Source of the DNA: Brevundimonas vesicularis
GTDB lineage: Bacteria > Pseudomonadota > Alphaproteobacteria > Caulobacterales > Caulobacteraceae
Assembly: GCF_014204545.1 (NCBI RefSeq)
Contig: NZ_JACHLJ010000003.1
Coordinates: 248,001-312,000 of the forward strand
Reading direction: 5' to 3'
DNA: 64,000 nucleotides
Shown: positions 26,651 to 37,100 of the stretch, piece by piece
How positions within the stretch are numbered: position 1 is the first letter of the stretch
Layout: the number at the start of each line of letters is the position of its first letter
The notes under the pieces: generated by a model
Database searches by the model: none
Seen by the model: the letters and a program-made list of their open reading frames with translations, nothing else
What the model was told of the DNA's origin: nothing
Position numbers and translations under genes: made by a program

Positions 26651-27321
26651 GCGGCGTCCTTGAAGCTCAGATCGGAAAGGAAGTCGAAAAGGTCCGGGGC
26701 CACATGGTCGATATGCGGCCCGATTGGCTTGCCATGGCCGTCGCCGATCAGGACCGTCGCCATGCCCAGGGCCTTGGCCGGCTCCAGGTTCTTGGGCGTG
26801 TCCTCGAAGAAGGCGGATCGGTGCGGATCGATGCCGAACTGCTCCAGCATCCGGCGGAAGGTCGCGGGATTGGGCTTGGGCGTCAGATCCCCATCCTCAA
26901 TGGCGAAGACGCCTTCGAAACAGTGGGCGACGCCGATCCGCTCCAGAACACGATGGGCGTAGTCGCGCGCGCCGTTGGTGAAGACATAGCAACGACCGGG
27001 CAGGGCCTTCAGCCGCTCCGCCAGACGCGGATTGGGCTCGACCCCGTCCAGCGGCACGTCGTGCACCTCGCGCAGGAATCGTTCGGTATCGACCGCATAG
27101 TTGGCCATCAGTCCGGCCAGGGTCGTGCCGTGCTCGTCCAGAAACTGGCGCTGCATCGCGGCTGCGGCCTCGGGCTCCAGCCCAACGGCCTCGACCACGA
27201 AGGCGTTGATGCGCGCCTGGACCAGCCGCATCAGACCCTGCTCGCGCGGATACAAGGTGTCGTCCATGTCGAACACCCAGGCGCGCACATGCCCAAGGGA
27301 TGTGGAATGGGGGTCGATCAA
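26647..27321 (-). CDS. HAD-family pyrimidine 5'-nucleotidase
   Basis: A 224-residue HAD hydrolase of subfamily IA (SDT1/phosphoglycolate-like pyrimidine 5'-nucleotidases): motif [11 protein letters not shown], motif II VFTNGAR, lysine in [10 protein letters not shown] and motif [11 protein letters not shown]. It would remove phosphate from UMP/CMP-like substrates. It starts with a TTG at 27321 that overlaps the argB stop (TTGA), a rare start that is supported by this coupling, and overlaps dapD by four bases. The three genes argB, this one and dapD form one operon. Confidence 0.88.
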   Translation of the reverse strand: MIDPHSTSLGHVRAWVFDMDDTLYPREQGLMRLVQARINAFVVEAVGLEPEAAAAMQRQFLDEHGTTLAGLMANYAVDTERFLREVHDVPLDGVEPNPRLAERLKALPGRCYVFTNGARDYAHRVLERIGVAHCFEGVFAIEDGDLTPKPNPATFRRMLEQFGIDPHRSAFFEDTPKNLEPAKALGMATVLIGDGHGKPIGPHIDHVAPDLFDFLSDLSFKDAA

Positions 27322-28247
27322 GACGCCTTCACCAGGGTGCCGGCGCCGAACTCTGTGAACAACTCGACCAGCATGGCGTGCGGCCGACGCCCATCCAGAA
27401 TGACCACCGCCTCGACGCCCGCGCGAACGGCGGCCATGGCGGTCTCCAGCTTGGGGATCATGCCGCCGGTGGCGACGCCCGTGTCGATCAGGTTTTGCGC
27501 CTCGCCCAGCGTCATCTGACGGATGATGTCGCCGTCCGCGCCCTTCACCCCCGGCACGTCCGTCAGCAGCAGCATCCGCTTGGCGTTCAGTGAACCCGCG
27601 ACCGCGCCGGCCACCGTGTCGGCGTTGACGTTGTAGGTCTGACCATCCTCGGCCACGCCGATCGGGGCGATGACCGGGACCCAGTCTTCGGTCTCGGACG
27701 CGATCAGGCCGGCGATCAGTTTGGGATCCACCTTGGTCGGCTCGCCGACATAGCCCAAGTCGACCTCGTGCTCGATCATGCTGTCGGGATCCCGCTTGGT
27801 CCGGCGCGTCTTCTCGACGGTCAGCAAACCGGCGTCCTTGCCCGACAGGCCGACGCCGCGCACGTCCGCCTCCTTGCCGGCCATGGTGATCCAGTGGGCG
27901 ATCTCCTTGTTCACCGCGCCTGACAGCACCATCTCGGCGACCTCCATCGTCGCCGGATCGGTGACCCGCAGCCCGTCGACGAAGCTGGACTTCACCCCCG
28001 CCTTGTCCAGCATGGCGCTGATCTGCGGCCCGCCGCCATGCACCACCACCGGGTTCACGCCCATCAGCTTCAGCAGCACCACATCGGCCGCAAACTGACG
28101 CGCCACAGCGCTCTCGCCCATGGCGTGACCGCCGTATTTGATGACCACGGTCTCGCGGTCATACACCTGAATATACGGCAAGGCCTCGGCGAGCGTCTTC
28201 GCCGTCTCCCAGCTGCGTTCTTCCGACTGGCGTTCTGTTTCGTTCAT
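27318..28247 (-). CDS. argB: Acetylglutamate kinase
   Basis: A 309-residue amino-acid kinase: [11 protein letters not shown] (phosphate-binding lysine), [26 protein letters not shown] and the C-terminal [15 protein letters not shown]. It phosphorylates N-acetylglutamate in the arginine route. The ATG at 28247 is chosen; the open frame runs 43 codons further upstream but that part is not protein-like. It is the first gene of the argB operon. The low-GC polysaccharide block begins about 160 bases away in the opposite direction. Confidence 0.96.
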   Translation of the reverse strand: MNETERQSEERSWETAKTLAEALPYIQVYDRETVVIKYGGHAMGESAVARQFAADVVLLKLMGVNPVVVHGGGPQISAMLDKAGVKSSFVDGLRVTDPATMEVAEMVLSGAVNKEIAHWITMAGKEADVRGVGLSGKDAGLLTVEKTRRTKRDPDSMIEHEVDLGYVGEPTKVDPKLIAGLIASETEDWVPVIAPIGVAEDGQTYNVNADTVAGAVAGSLNAKRMLLLTDVPGVKGADGDIIRQMTLGEAQNLIDTGVATGGMIPKLETAMAAVRAGVEAVVILDGRRPHAMLVELFTEFGAGTLVKAS

Positions 28248-28407
28248 CACGCGCGCGAGATAGCGGGGGACGGCGGCGGTGTCACGATCAAAACCCCCCG
28301 CATTGCTGAAAGGGTCGGCGTTGATGTAACGGCTACTACAACCCCTACCCGGATTACTCCGGCAATCGCCGCGCATGATTCCTAGCTAAATAAAAGAACG
28401 GGCCCCG

Positions 28408-29703
28408 ATGACTACGGTTTGTATTGATGGCTTCAACCTCGCGCTCCAACAAGGGTCGGGAATTGCGACCTATGCTCGCAATCTCTTGGTCGACCTAAAT
28501 GCCATAGGCTACGAAACTCAGGTCCTTTATGGCCCAAAAGGGAAGATAGGGGATAACGACGCCCTCAATGAAGCAATACTGGTTGACAGCGAACGCTCTG
28601 GAAAACCGCCCAAGCGTGCCTCCCGCTATCTTAGGACAATGGCAGCCACGGTCGGTGTATCTGCTCATTTCATTCCGCGTACCGGCCGTGTGATTTGGCC
28701 AGAAGACGGAGCCGCGCAACCTCCCGCCGCTTCGTTCTGGAGCAGCCGCGACCTGTTTCGCACCTCGCATCGCGCATTTCAGCGGTACGGGACCACATCG
28801 CGCCTGCATTTCACCGGCGCGCCAAAGCCAGACATAATTCATTGGACGACTCCGCTCCCGCTACACGCAGCAGGGTCGGTAAACATCTGCACAATCCACG
28901 ACCTTATACCCTTACGACTTCCCCACAGCACTTCTGACGACAAAAAGAGCTTTTACGACCTATTCAAAAAATCCGCTGGCACTTCAGATCACATTATTAC
29001 CGTTTCAGAGACCACGCGGAATGACGTCATATCCTCTTTAGGTGTGCCGGAAGATAAAGTAACCAATGTCTACCAATCGGTATCAATACCTCAACATGCC
29101 TTGGGCATGTCGGATTTCGAGCTTTCCAGGAACCTATTCGAGGTTTTTGGTCTAAAATGGAAAGACTATTTCATACATTACGGAAACATTGAGCCTAAGA
29201 AAAACCTCGGGCGCCTCTTTGAGTCTTTTTCTCAGGCTGAAACTGCGAGGACACTCGTCATCGTTGGCGGAAAAGGCTGGCTTCGTGAAAACGAAATTTC
29301 TTTAATGCAACAAGTTGTTTCACTGGAAAGCCCGCTTGCCAAGAGAGTTATCTATCTAGAGTACCTTCCACTTATAACTTTGGTAGGTTTAGTGAGGGGG
29401 GCTCGCGCTACCCTTTTCCCCTCTCTCTATGAAGGGTTCGGCTTACCTATAGTCGAGTCAATGGCATTGGGCACTGCCGTGCTGACTTCCAACTTCGGAG
29501 CACCGAAAGAAATCGCAAGCTCGGCAGCCGCCCTGGTCAATCCGTTAAGTGTTGGATCCATCAAACTCGGGATAGAAGCACTAGATAGAGACAACAATCT
29601 ATTACGTAGACTCGAACACGACGGCAGAAAACGCGCGCTCCAATTTTCTCCAGAGCACACCCAAGCGCGACTCAAAGAGGTATATCAGCGGCTTCATGGC
29701 TGA
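28408..29703 (+). CDS. GT4-type glycosyltransferase
   Basis: A 431-residue GT-B enzyme. The N-terminal domain includes GSGIATYARNLL and TIHDLIPLRLP; the C-terminal domain has YFIHYGNIEPKKNLGRL, GGKGWL and the donor-binding EGFGLPIVESMALG with the catalytic glutamate pair. It is the first gene inside the low-GC block and clearly uses rarer codons than argB. It probably adds a sugar to the lipid-linked or cytoplasmic glycan made by this locus; donor and acceptor are unknown. Its end overlaps the convergent TPR-GT2 gene by 32 bases. Confidence 0.88.
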   Translation: MTTVCIDGFNLALQQGSGIATYARNLLVDLNAIGYETQVLYGPKGKIGDNDALNEAILVDSERSGKPPKRASRYLRTMAATVGVSAHFIPRTGRVIWPEDGAAQPPAASFWSSRDLFRTSHRAFQRYGTTSRLHFTGAPKPDIIHWTTPLPLHAAGSVNICTIHDLIPLRLPHSTSDDKKSFYDLFKKSAGTSDHIITVSETTRNDVISSLGVPEDKVTNVYQSVSIPQHALGMSDFELSRNLFEVFGLKWKDYFIHYGNIEPKKNLGRLFESFSQAETARTLVIVGGKGWLRENEISLMQQVVSLESPLAKRVIYLEYLPLITLVGLVRGARATLFPSLYEGFGLPIVESMALGTAVLTSNFGAPKEIASSAAALVNPLSVGSIKLGIEALDRDNNLLRRLEHDGRKRALQFSPEHTQARLKEVYQRLHG

Positions 29704-31912
29704 CAGGGCCATTTTCCACCCGCCTTACTGACCACGGCCTGCTCTTATTCGACCGCTCAACGTAGTCTACTATCGCCCGCAGGTTGGGTTTAGCGTACCC
29801 ACCCAGTGGCCGATGGATGTAACGAGACCATATTGGGCTAACAAATGGATCTTCGACAACAGCTCGCCCCCATCTCCGGCGCAAGTCAAAAAGCTCACCC
29901 TCGTCCCAAGCTATTTTGGCTTGAGTATCGTTGAGACCACGGGTCTTTGACTCCCTGTGAACGAGCTCTATTTCTGGATCGTAGACAACAATATAGCCGA
30001 GCTCTCGGATTTTAAGGCAGAAATCAACATCGTTGTACGCAATCGGAAGAGCAACCTCATCGAAGCCTCCGACCTTATGGAACAAATCAACCGGGACGGC
30101 GAGGAACGCTCCCGTCACGGCAGCAGCCCCCCTACGAGAGCTCCACCTCTCATCTGGTCCATGGTCAGATCTAGGCGAAAACAAACCTTCATGTTTCGGG
30201 GCGCCGTTGTCGAATCCCAAAACAATTCCTGCATGCTGTTGCTGATCATCGGGATACCAAAGGCGCGCACCAACGACCCCCACTTTTTGATCGGAGAAAT
30301 CATGCCTTAGCTGATCGTCCCATCCATCGGACAACATTACAGTATCATTGTTGCAAAACACGACAATGCCTTCTTGCACTCCCGCGCAAGCCGTGTTGTT
30401 TAGCAGAGACCAGTTAAACCCTGCGTCGTCCCTTATCGTCCTGATGCCATGGATGCGCTCCATTCGGTCAATCGCGACCTGTGTCTCTTGGAGTTCGCTT
30501 CTATTGTCGACTACAATGACGTCAAGGCGATCCTGACATCTGCTGCGGGCATGAAGACTCTCTATACACTCAACTAGCATAGCGGACTGGTCTTTCGTCG
30601 GTATTATCACCGTCACCAGATCTTTTGATAAGTCCTTATGCTTCAACATTTGCGTCGGGGTTACTTTCTCCGAGTCATCCATTAACGATGCCGCGTCAGG
30701 TAGCATTAGTCGGCTAGCTAAAGTCAGCGGTATGTGGGGAACTGGACAAACTCCTATCCGGCTTTGGAGGAGCTTGTAGTGAACGGCGTTAATGTCTGAT
30801 AAAACGCCCTCAGTAGGGCTCACATATGACAATGCCAACTCTCTAAATATTACAAAGCTGCCTGCTAGGAGCACGGGCATCTGAGATCTAGAATCTATCA
30901 GTATCGGATCTGCCATTCCGTATAACGTAGGATCACTAAATATACGCCCACCAGACCACTGCTCTTTCAGACGGTCATGATCACAATACAATAGCTCGGC
31001 TCTGGTTTGGGTAAGACCCCAGCCGACCCAAGACAAAGCTCTGTCATCAAGAATAATACCTGCGGCCAGTGATACGATTACGTCATAGCTTTTTGCTTCG
31101 ACAGATTCCAATAGGCTGGCGGCGTCCTCCTTAAAATCAATACGCTCATCCGTACGTTGAAATGACGTGACGCTGTGAGAAATATTTGGCATTCCCACGA
31201 CGATTGCTTTCCAACTAGCAACCGATTGATCGATCAAACTCAAAAGTGTGCGCCGTAAGAGGGCAGGGTGCCCGATACTCGCGTTTACGATTATCAAGTA
31301 TTTTTTCGCAGCAACTGACGGTGCTTCAGTTATCGGAAAGTCTCGCTTGAAAGCGTCCCAAGCACCTCTTGGATAAGTCGAATCGGCGTTCCATTGGTGC
31401 AATGCTGACTTAACGCTCTGAAGGCTGGTTTCAAGCCTTAAGAGGTCGGAATGCACGACATCCGGGCCGGCGAGAGTCTTTGTAACTCGTCCGTTAGCGC
31501 CCATTATCAGCAACATATAGCGTGCTTCGCGCGAATTCTCGTCGAGCTCTAATGCCTGAGCAAAGCTTTCTATGGCATCAGCAGACTTACCGGCCTGTCG
31601 GAGCGCATGACCAAGATGTATTAGAATGCTGGCTTTGGGGCCATTTTTAGCAATAATCTCACGATACCGAGCAATTGCATCTTCCGTCGCTCCCAAATCC
31701 TTCAGAGCGTTTGCGAGCTTTAGCGCGGGCCCCGCTCTTGCAGAGTCAAGCGTGCTTGCCATTTGATACGCGGCGATTGCAAGAGCCATGTCTCCTTCAG
31801 ATGCCGCACGGTTTCCAATTCGCAAGGCGACATCAGCTTGTTTACGATCACCTCGGCGCGAGAGCCTGCTAAATCTCAAAATGGCTTTGCGTAGCTTGTC
31901 GATGGGGGTCAC
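29672..31912 (-). CDS. TPR protein with one degenerate and one intact GT2 glycosyltransferase domain
   Basis: A 746-residue protein starting at a GTG. Residues about 25-145 are TPR units (GNRAASEGDMALAIAAYQMA, LGHALRQAGKSADAIESFAQ). Residues about 190-420 resemble a GT2 domain that has lost its DxD (where the family has a DxDD-like motif this one reads SLAAGIILDD, and LLYCDHDRL replaces LIYSDEDKI). Residues about 435-700 are an intact GT2 domain with DLVTVIIPTKDQSAML, the acidic CNNDT and a conserved HAGIVLGFDNGAP segment. Only the second domain should be catalytic. It sits head to tail after the methyltransferase gene. Confidence 0.85.
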   Translation of the reverse strand: MTPIDKLRKAILRFSRLSRRGDRKQADVALRIGNRAASEGDMALAIAAYQMASTLDSARAGPALKLANALKDLGATEDAIARYREIIAKNGPKASILIHLGHALRQAGKSADAIESFAQALELDENSREARYMLLIMGANGRVTKTLAGPDVVHSDLLRLETSLQSVKSALHQWNADSTYPRGAWDAFKRDFPITEAPSVAAKKYLIIVNASIGHPALLRRTLLSLIDQSVASWKAIVVGMPNISHSVTSFQRTDERIDFKEDAASLLESVEAKSYDVIVSLAAGIILDDRALSWVGWGLTQTRAELLYCDHDRLKEQWSGGRIFSDPTLYGMADPILIDSRSQMPVLLAGSFVIFRELALSYVSPTEGVLSDINAVHYKLLQSRIGVCPVPHIPLTLASRLMLPDAASLMDDSEKVTPTQMLKHKDLSKDLVTVIIPTKDQSAMLVECIESLHARSRCQDRLDVIVVDNRSELQETQVAIDRMERIHGIRTIRDDAGFNWSLLNNTACAGVQEGIVVFCNNDTVMLSDGWDDQLRHDFSDQKVGVVGARLWYPDDQQQHAGIVLGFDNGAPKHEGLFSPRSDHGPDERWSSRRGAAAVTGAFLAVPVDLFHKVGGFDEVALPIAYNDVDFCLKIRELGYIVVYDPEIELVHRESKTRGLNDTQAKIAWDEGELFDLRRRWGRAVVEDPFVSPIWSRYIHRPLGGYAKPNLRAIVDYVERSNKSRPWSVRRVENGPVSHEAADIPL

Positions 31913-31925
31913 GCTGATGTACCAT

Positions 31926-33170
31926 TCATATCCAAGGTCGCTTGGGGCTCGCTCGCATCAAGACTCTTCGATTTATCCAGCGCCTGAATCTTTGAACCTG
32001 CCATCGCGGCCCTTTTCTCGCTCGGCGCTGCCTTTCTAAGTTTAGGCTAGCTTCATGCGCCTGTGATTGTTCAGCTAAAGAACCAAGCACTCGATCCCGC
32101 GTGTGTACCAAGCCCTCTGCATAGCCGTTCAGAACGTTCGCCGCTGCTCTAAACTCTTCGACATCCAAGGGATTGTTAACCAAGCTTCGCGCAAGTGTTG
32201 ACTTTAGCCAACCCGGTTCTAGTTCGGGCACATCATAATCAAGCTGGCTTGCCCTCAGTTCGAAAAAATGTGAAACTTCATGATGGCGATGAATAACAGC
32301 CATTCTGGCCGAATAGAACTCGGCCCGCGCTGTTATCGATGAATGGTCAGATTTTTTCAAAAAGTCATAACCATCCGGCTTCCTGGCGACCACCACGAAA
32401 CTCGCGGCTAAAGCTCGCCTAGCGTACTCCGTCATATATTGATCAGGACACCCATCGTGATCGGACAGATGCGCAAGAAATTCGGTGACTGACCCAGTCT
32501 TGAGTGCAGTCGCCAATGAGGGAGGCAAGAAACCTAAATATCGCTCAACCTGAGTGTGTATAGCGTTAGATGGACCCGCATATTTTGGTACTTGCGAGTC
32601 TTCGAGAATGAAATCGTCGCAAAGAATAGTCTCAACTGCCTGGGGCGTTAGATTAAAGTAATGGCTAGGGAATCCATGGTACCCCTGCATAAAAGCCGTG
32701 TCGATAACAAGCCTGCCCCTATCCTTCAAGACTCTTCTTGCTTCTTTTACAGATTTTATTGGGTCACGTAAGTGCTCAAAAACCGCGCCAGAGACAACGA
32801 AATCTATGACTCCATCAGCAAAAGGCAGCGCTTCGGCTTCAGCGACGATATCAACATTCTCGTTTGGTAGGACGTCCATCGATATCACTCGGCGATCAGA
32901 TGCCGGTACATTTCCCGAACCTAGGTGAAGACATACACCATCAGATGGAAGCCATTCAGGTGGATAGTAACTGTCAATATTTTGCGATATTACTTGTGCC
33001 GATGGCGCAGCCAGGTGAAACGGCTTAACGTCTCTGACAAGGATTGGACGGCCAGCGACGACGGGATAACGGTGATCGCCGCTAACCAACCAGTCGCCTT
33101 CGATCTTCAATTCACCTTTAGTGATAGGACAACGAAGTATTGGCAACATCTCTCCCAGACTTTTAGCCAT
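31926..33170 (-). CDS. Class I SAM-dependent methyltransferase with Trm112-like N-terminus
   Basis: A 414-residue protein. Residues about 8-48 have the Trm112 fold pattern (ILRCPITKGELK, then YPVVAGRPILV), but of the four zinc cysteines only the first remains. The methyltransferase domain (about 70-240) has the SAM loop LHLGSGNVPA, an acidic SMDVLPNENVDIVAEA, and SGAVFEHLRDP. The rest is helical with charged coiled stretches and a basic tail. It could methylate a sugar or phosphate on the glycan. It lies between two glycosyltransferase genes and shares their low GC. Confidence 0.82.
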   Translation of the reverse strand: MAKSLGEMLPILRCPITKGELKIEGDWLVSGDHRYPVVAGRPILVRDVKPFHLAAPSAQVISQNIDSYYPPEWLPSDGVCLHLGSGNVPASDRRVISMDVLPNENVDIVAEAEALPFADGVIDFVVSGAVFEHLRDPIKSVKEARRVLKDRGRLVIDTAFMQGYHGFPSHYFNLTPQAVETILCDDFILEDSQVPKYAGPSNAIHTQVERYLGFLPPSLATALKTGSVTEFLAHLSDHDGCPDQYMTEYARRALAASFVVVARKPDGYDFLKKSDHSSITARAEFYSARMAVIHRHHEVSHFFELRASQLDYDVPELEPGWLKSTLARSLVNNPLDVEEFRAAANVLNGYAEGLVHTRDRVLGSLAEQSQAHEASLNLERQRRARKGPRWQVQRFRRWINRRVLMRASPKRPWI

Positions 33171-33221
33171 CGGCTGTAACCTCTCTAAAAGTCTAAGATA
33201 GTTTCTTGGTGATACACAAAG

Positions 33222-34130
33222 TTAGCGAGTTCGGCACCGCTCACGCCACGTCTTCTCAATTCCTTGATCAAAATTGACCTTAGCGCTCCATCCCAAATGC
33301 GCGTGCGCCAGAGAGCAATCAAGGACATTTATAGGCACATCAGATTTTCGAGACGACTTGTAGATGACGTTAGCCTTTATTCCCGACACATTCTCAATCG
33401 CTAAGATGACTTCGTTTAACGTGCGGCCAATACCAGATCCAATATTGTAAGTTTCATAGTCACCGCTATCGTCCAAACATGTCGATATAGCCTCGACTAC
33501 GTCATCTATGAATATGAAGTCTCTCACTATGCTACCGTCACCCCAAATCTCGATCGGCTCCCCGTTGCGGATGCGGTCAATGAATATGGGAATCACCCCC
33601 TGCGCCTTAGCGGTTGCTTGCGAAGGGCCAAAGGGATTAGCGAGGCGAAGGATCCGATGCTGTAAACCGAACTGATATTTATACACGGCGAGATAGCCCT
33701 CCAAAGAGGCTTTAACCGCACTGTACGCCGTCGTTGGACGAGGTAGCGCAGTCTCGGGCGTCGGCAGCAGATCAGGCGCTCCATAGATTGTTCCGCCAGA
33801 TGACGTAAATATCACACGCTTAACAGACGCTTCGACGCACTTCTGAAAAAGCGCGACGCCGCCACGGAGATTCAGTTCCAGGTCGGCCAACACATCCCCA
33901 TTGGAGCTTGCTGGTCCGCTGGATGACGCGAGATGGACGCAAACATCAGCATCTTTGACTAGGGCAGAGATGGCGTCGGACTCCTGAAGCGTCCCGACCA
34001 ACACCTCGGCACCTTCGATGAATAATCCTGGCGCTCTTCGTAGACAGATGAGCGTATGGCCGTCGGCTATGAGACGGCGGCACAGCGCTTTCCCAATAAA
34101 TCCTCCACCACCAGTCACTGCGATCCGCAT
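33222..34130 (-). CDS. NAD-dependent sugar epimerase/dehydratase
   Basis: A 302-residue extended SDR: GGGGFIGKAL near the N-terminus, HLASSSGPASS, the Tyr-Lys pair in YSAVKAS, the RLANPFGPSQ stretch and NIGSGIGRTLNE. These features match UDP/dTDP-sugar epimerases and reductases; which sugar cannot be told. It starts two bases after the stop of the large TPR-GT gene and is on the same strand, so the two are one transcription unit. Confidence 0.88.
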   Translation of the reverse strand: MRIAVTGGGGFIGKALCRRLIADGHTLICLRRAPGLFIEGAEVLVGTLQESDAISALVKDADVCVHLASSSGPASSNGDVLADLELNLRGGVALFQKCVEASVKRVIFTSSGGTIYGAPDLLPTPETALPRPTTAYSAVKASLEGYLAVYKYQFGLQHRILRLANPFGPSQATAKAQGVIPIFIDRIRNGEPIEIWGDGSIVRDFIFIDDVVEAISTCLDDSGDYETYNIGSGIGRTLNEVILAIENVSGIKANVIYKSSRKSDVPINVLDCSLAHAHLGWSAKVNFDQGIEKTWRERCRTR

Positions 34131-34132
34131 GG

Positions 34133-37100
34133 TTAGGCGCTCGCCGTTCTAACGGGCATCGCCAAAGCCGTATCAAGCCTTTTGGCGAAGCTATCGACTG
34201 TGAACTTCTTGAGAAAGACTTTCCTTCCCGCTTTTCCGATCCGCGAACACGCTTCGTTGTCGGCCAGCAAACTCGTCAGCGCAGCGGCGATATCTTGGGG
34301 CGAGTTATGTTCTAGGATCACCGCAGATACGCCGTCCTTAAGGTATGCCGACGTTCCCGTTTGGCGGCTTACGACAAGCGTCTTTGCGAAGGACAAGGCG
34401 TCTAGAGAGACCAAAGGCAGCGTGTCATCTCGTGATGGCACCAGAACGACATCACACTCGCGCAGTGAGGCTAGATACTCGCCGTATGATAACTCACCCT
34501 TCAAAGCGACCGTGGCCAAGCCCTGCGCCTTCTTCCCAATTGCATCTCGGAACCCCGCGTCCAAGGTCCGCCCGTATGCAACGAAGTGAATTCTCGACTG
34601 AACTTCAGGAGGCAGCAGCAGCATAGCTTCGACAGCGAGATCCTGCCCCTTTCTTGGCTCGTACGAACCGAACAGTCCCACCCTGATTTTTACTTGTGCC
34701 AAAGCATCAGACGCATCTTCCACGCCATACTCAAGGACAAGAGGGTCCGCGCCGTAGGGCTCGAGCGCTTCAGCGGCTAGGCGGCTGCCGGACCAAATTG
34801 CGGCCGGCTTGAGCAGTGCCTCCTTGAAGCCAGGCTCGGCGGCAAAATGATCGACTAGGGCCGTCTCATGAGTGTACCAATATACAGGCACCAAATCGCT
34901 GATCGCACTAACCGTACGCCAACACACGATCGTGTTCGCAATCACGATGTCGAAGTGAGATAGCGGCGCGGTCGCTGCATCGTGCCCGGTTAAGATCAAT
35001 TCATCCACGACAACCGCAATACCAGCATCAAGCAGGCGTTGCCGCATCGGCCCGTCAGTCGGAGAAAACACCACAACGAACATCCCACTGGACTTAAGCG
35101 TGACGGCCAAATCGAGCGCTACTTTTGGAGCTCCGCTTCCAGTCAAATCATGCGAAATGATCGCCACAGATCTCGAATCAGAAGAATCATACGGCTCATC
35201 GTCAGGGAGAAGGAGATCGAATTCTTCCTGAGAATCAATATAGATTAAGTCTCGCATAGCTGGAGTAAAGAACGGATCTCTTGCGATAAACTGGCTCCAA
35301 CGCCGCAATAAAAATACATCGGCTGTATCTTTTTTCTTCGGCGTTTTGACGTAGCTCTCATCTCCAATAGACATATGACCAATATGCACCAACGTTGCGT
35401 GAGGGTTATAGACGCAGCTATAGCCAGCCTCTCGCGCCCTAAAGCATAGATCGACATCTGAGTGGTTTATCGGCGTGTTAAGGGCGTCATAACCGCCTAT
35501 CTCGTTGAAGACATTGGCAGGCATCGCAAGCAACGCACCGATTATAACTGACACTTCCCTCACGCATTGCGCCATATTGAAGTGGGCTGAAGTGTTGGAA
35601 GGATATGTATGAAACGCCGTCCCCGTGAATCGCCGAACACCGGTGACTATGCCTGCATGTTGGATGGAGCCGTCCTCATACAGAAGCTTCGGCCCCACAA
35701 CTCCCACACCAGGCAAAGCCAAATACTCTATGTGGCACTCAATCCAGTCAGGGGTTATGACACGGACGTCGTCGTTGAAAAATATCAGGTAGTCGCCAGA
35801 AGAGCTCGCTGCTCCGGCATTGCACTTCCCGGAAAAATTATAGGGCAAATCGTAAGCACACCATTTAACCGCAGCATTTGAAATCTCGCGCCTCAACTGA
35901 TCGATAGTTTCCGACCTGGTGACAATGACTATTTCATAGTTCTTGTACGTGGACTTGCTCGTAATGGAGTCGATCGTGGTCTTGATGTTTTCAATGTTGT
36001 CAGATGGGATTATTATCGACACTAGCGGGTGATCAATTTCAGAGCGGACCAACCGATTGCATGTCGGAAGCCCGACCGCTTCTCCTCCCCACCCCCTTCT
36101 ATCGGCAGCATCCTGCAGGGCCGCCAAATTGCTAATGCGGGCATGAGGCTTCCCACCGGCCGCGCCCGACCCTTCGATTGCACGCCACCCATAAAGATAG
36201 CGCTCGACGTGAGCCACCTTAAGGTCCATCTCCGCCATGCGCAGTGCCAGATCGTAGTCTTGCGAAAAGTCATACTGAGAACGGAAACCGCCAGCTTTCA
36301 AAACTGCCGAGCGCCGATAAAGCGTCAGGTGACCAGTATACATATAGTTCAAAAGAAACAGCGGCGACCAATCCGGCTTTGCAAAAAGCTCAGAAGGAAC
36401 ATTGTTCTCATCGACCTTAAATTCGTCGCTGTATAGCCAGTCTGGGTCAGTTCTGTTTATCTCACGAACCATCTCTTCGAGAGCGTCAGACGTTAGAATG
36501 TCATCGTTATCGACTAATGCGACATATCTTCCAGATGACATGGCCAATGCGTCATTAGATGCAGCCGATATCCCCCCGTTGTTTTGTCGCAACAGCACCT
36601 TGATACGTGGGTCGTGAGCTCCCAAACGCACCACAGCGTCTCTAGTCGATGCATTTGTGGAGCCGTCATCGACTAGACAAAGCTCCCAGTTTGCATACGT
36701 CTGGCGAAGAATTGAGTCCGCCATTTCAATAAGCCAACGCTCTTCAACGTTGTAGACGGGTGTCAAGATTGATATCAGCGGCCCGGTAAGGTCCACTGGC
36801 GGCATGTTGGCTAGCCTTGCCGAAATATCGGACATCTGCCGCGCCCGCTTTCGCTCCATCGGAGTCGCGTATACTGGCGCGGCAACGATGGCCGAGAGAG
36901 CCGCGGTATCAATTGCCTGCTCCGGCAAACTCGGTTGCGATTGATCCGGCTGATCTGCAGGAAGGATCGCGCGCGCCACATCGGCCGCAGCAAGAAGCGA
37001 ACTAAGTTCGACATTTGCGTGCGTAGTTGCCCCGCTCTGGTGGGCCATCAAATAAAATTTTGAGGCCTGCGGCAGGTCTCCTGCTCTTTTTGCTAGGTGA

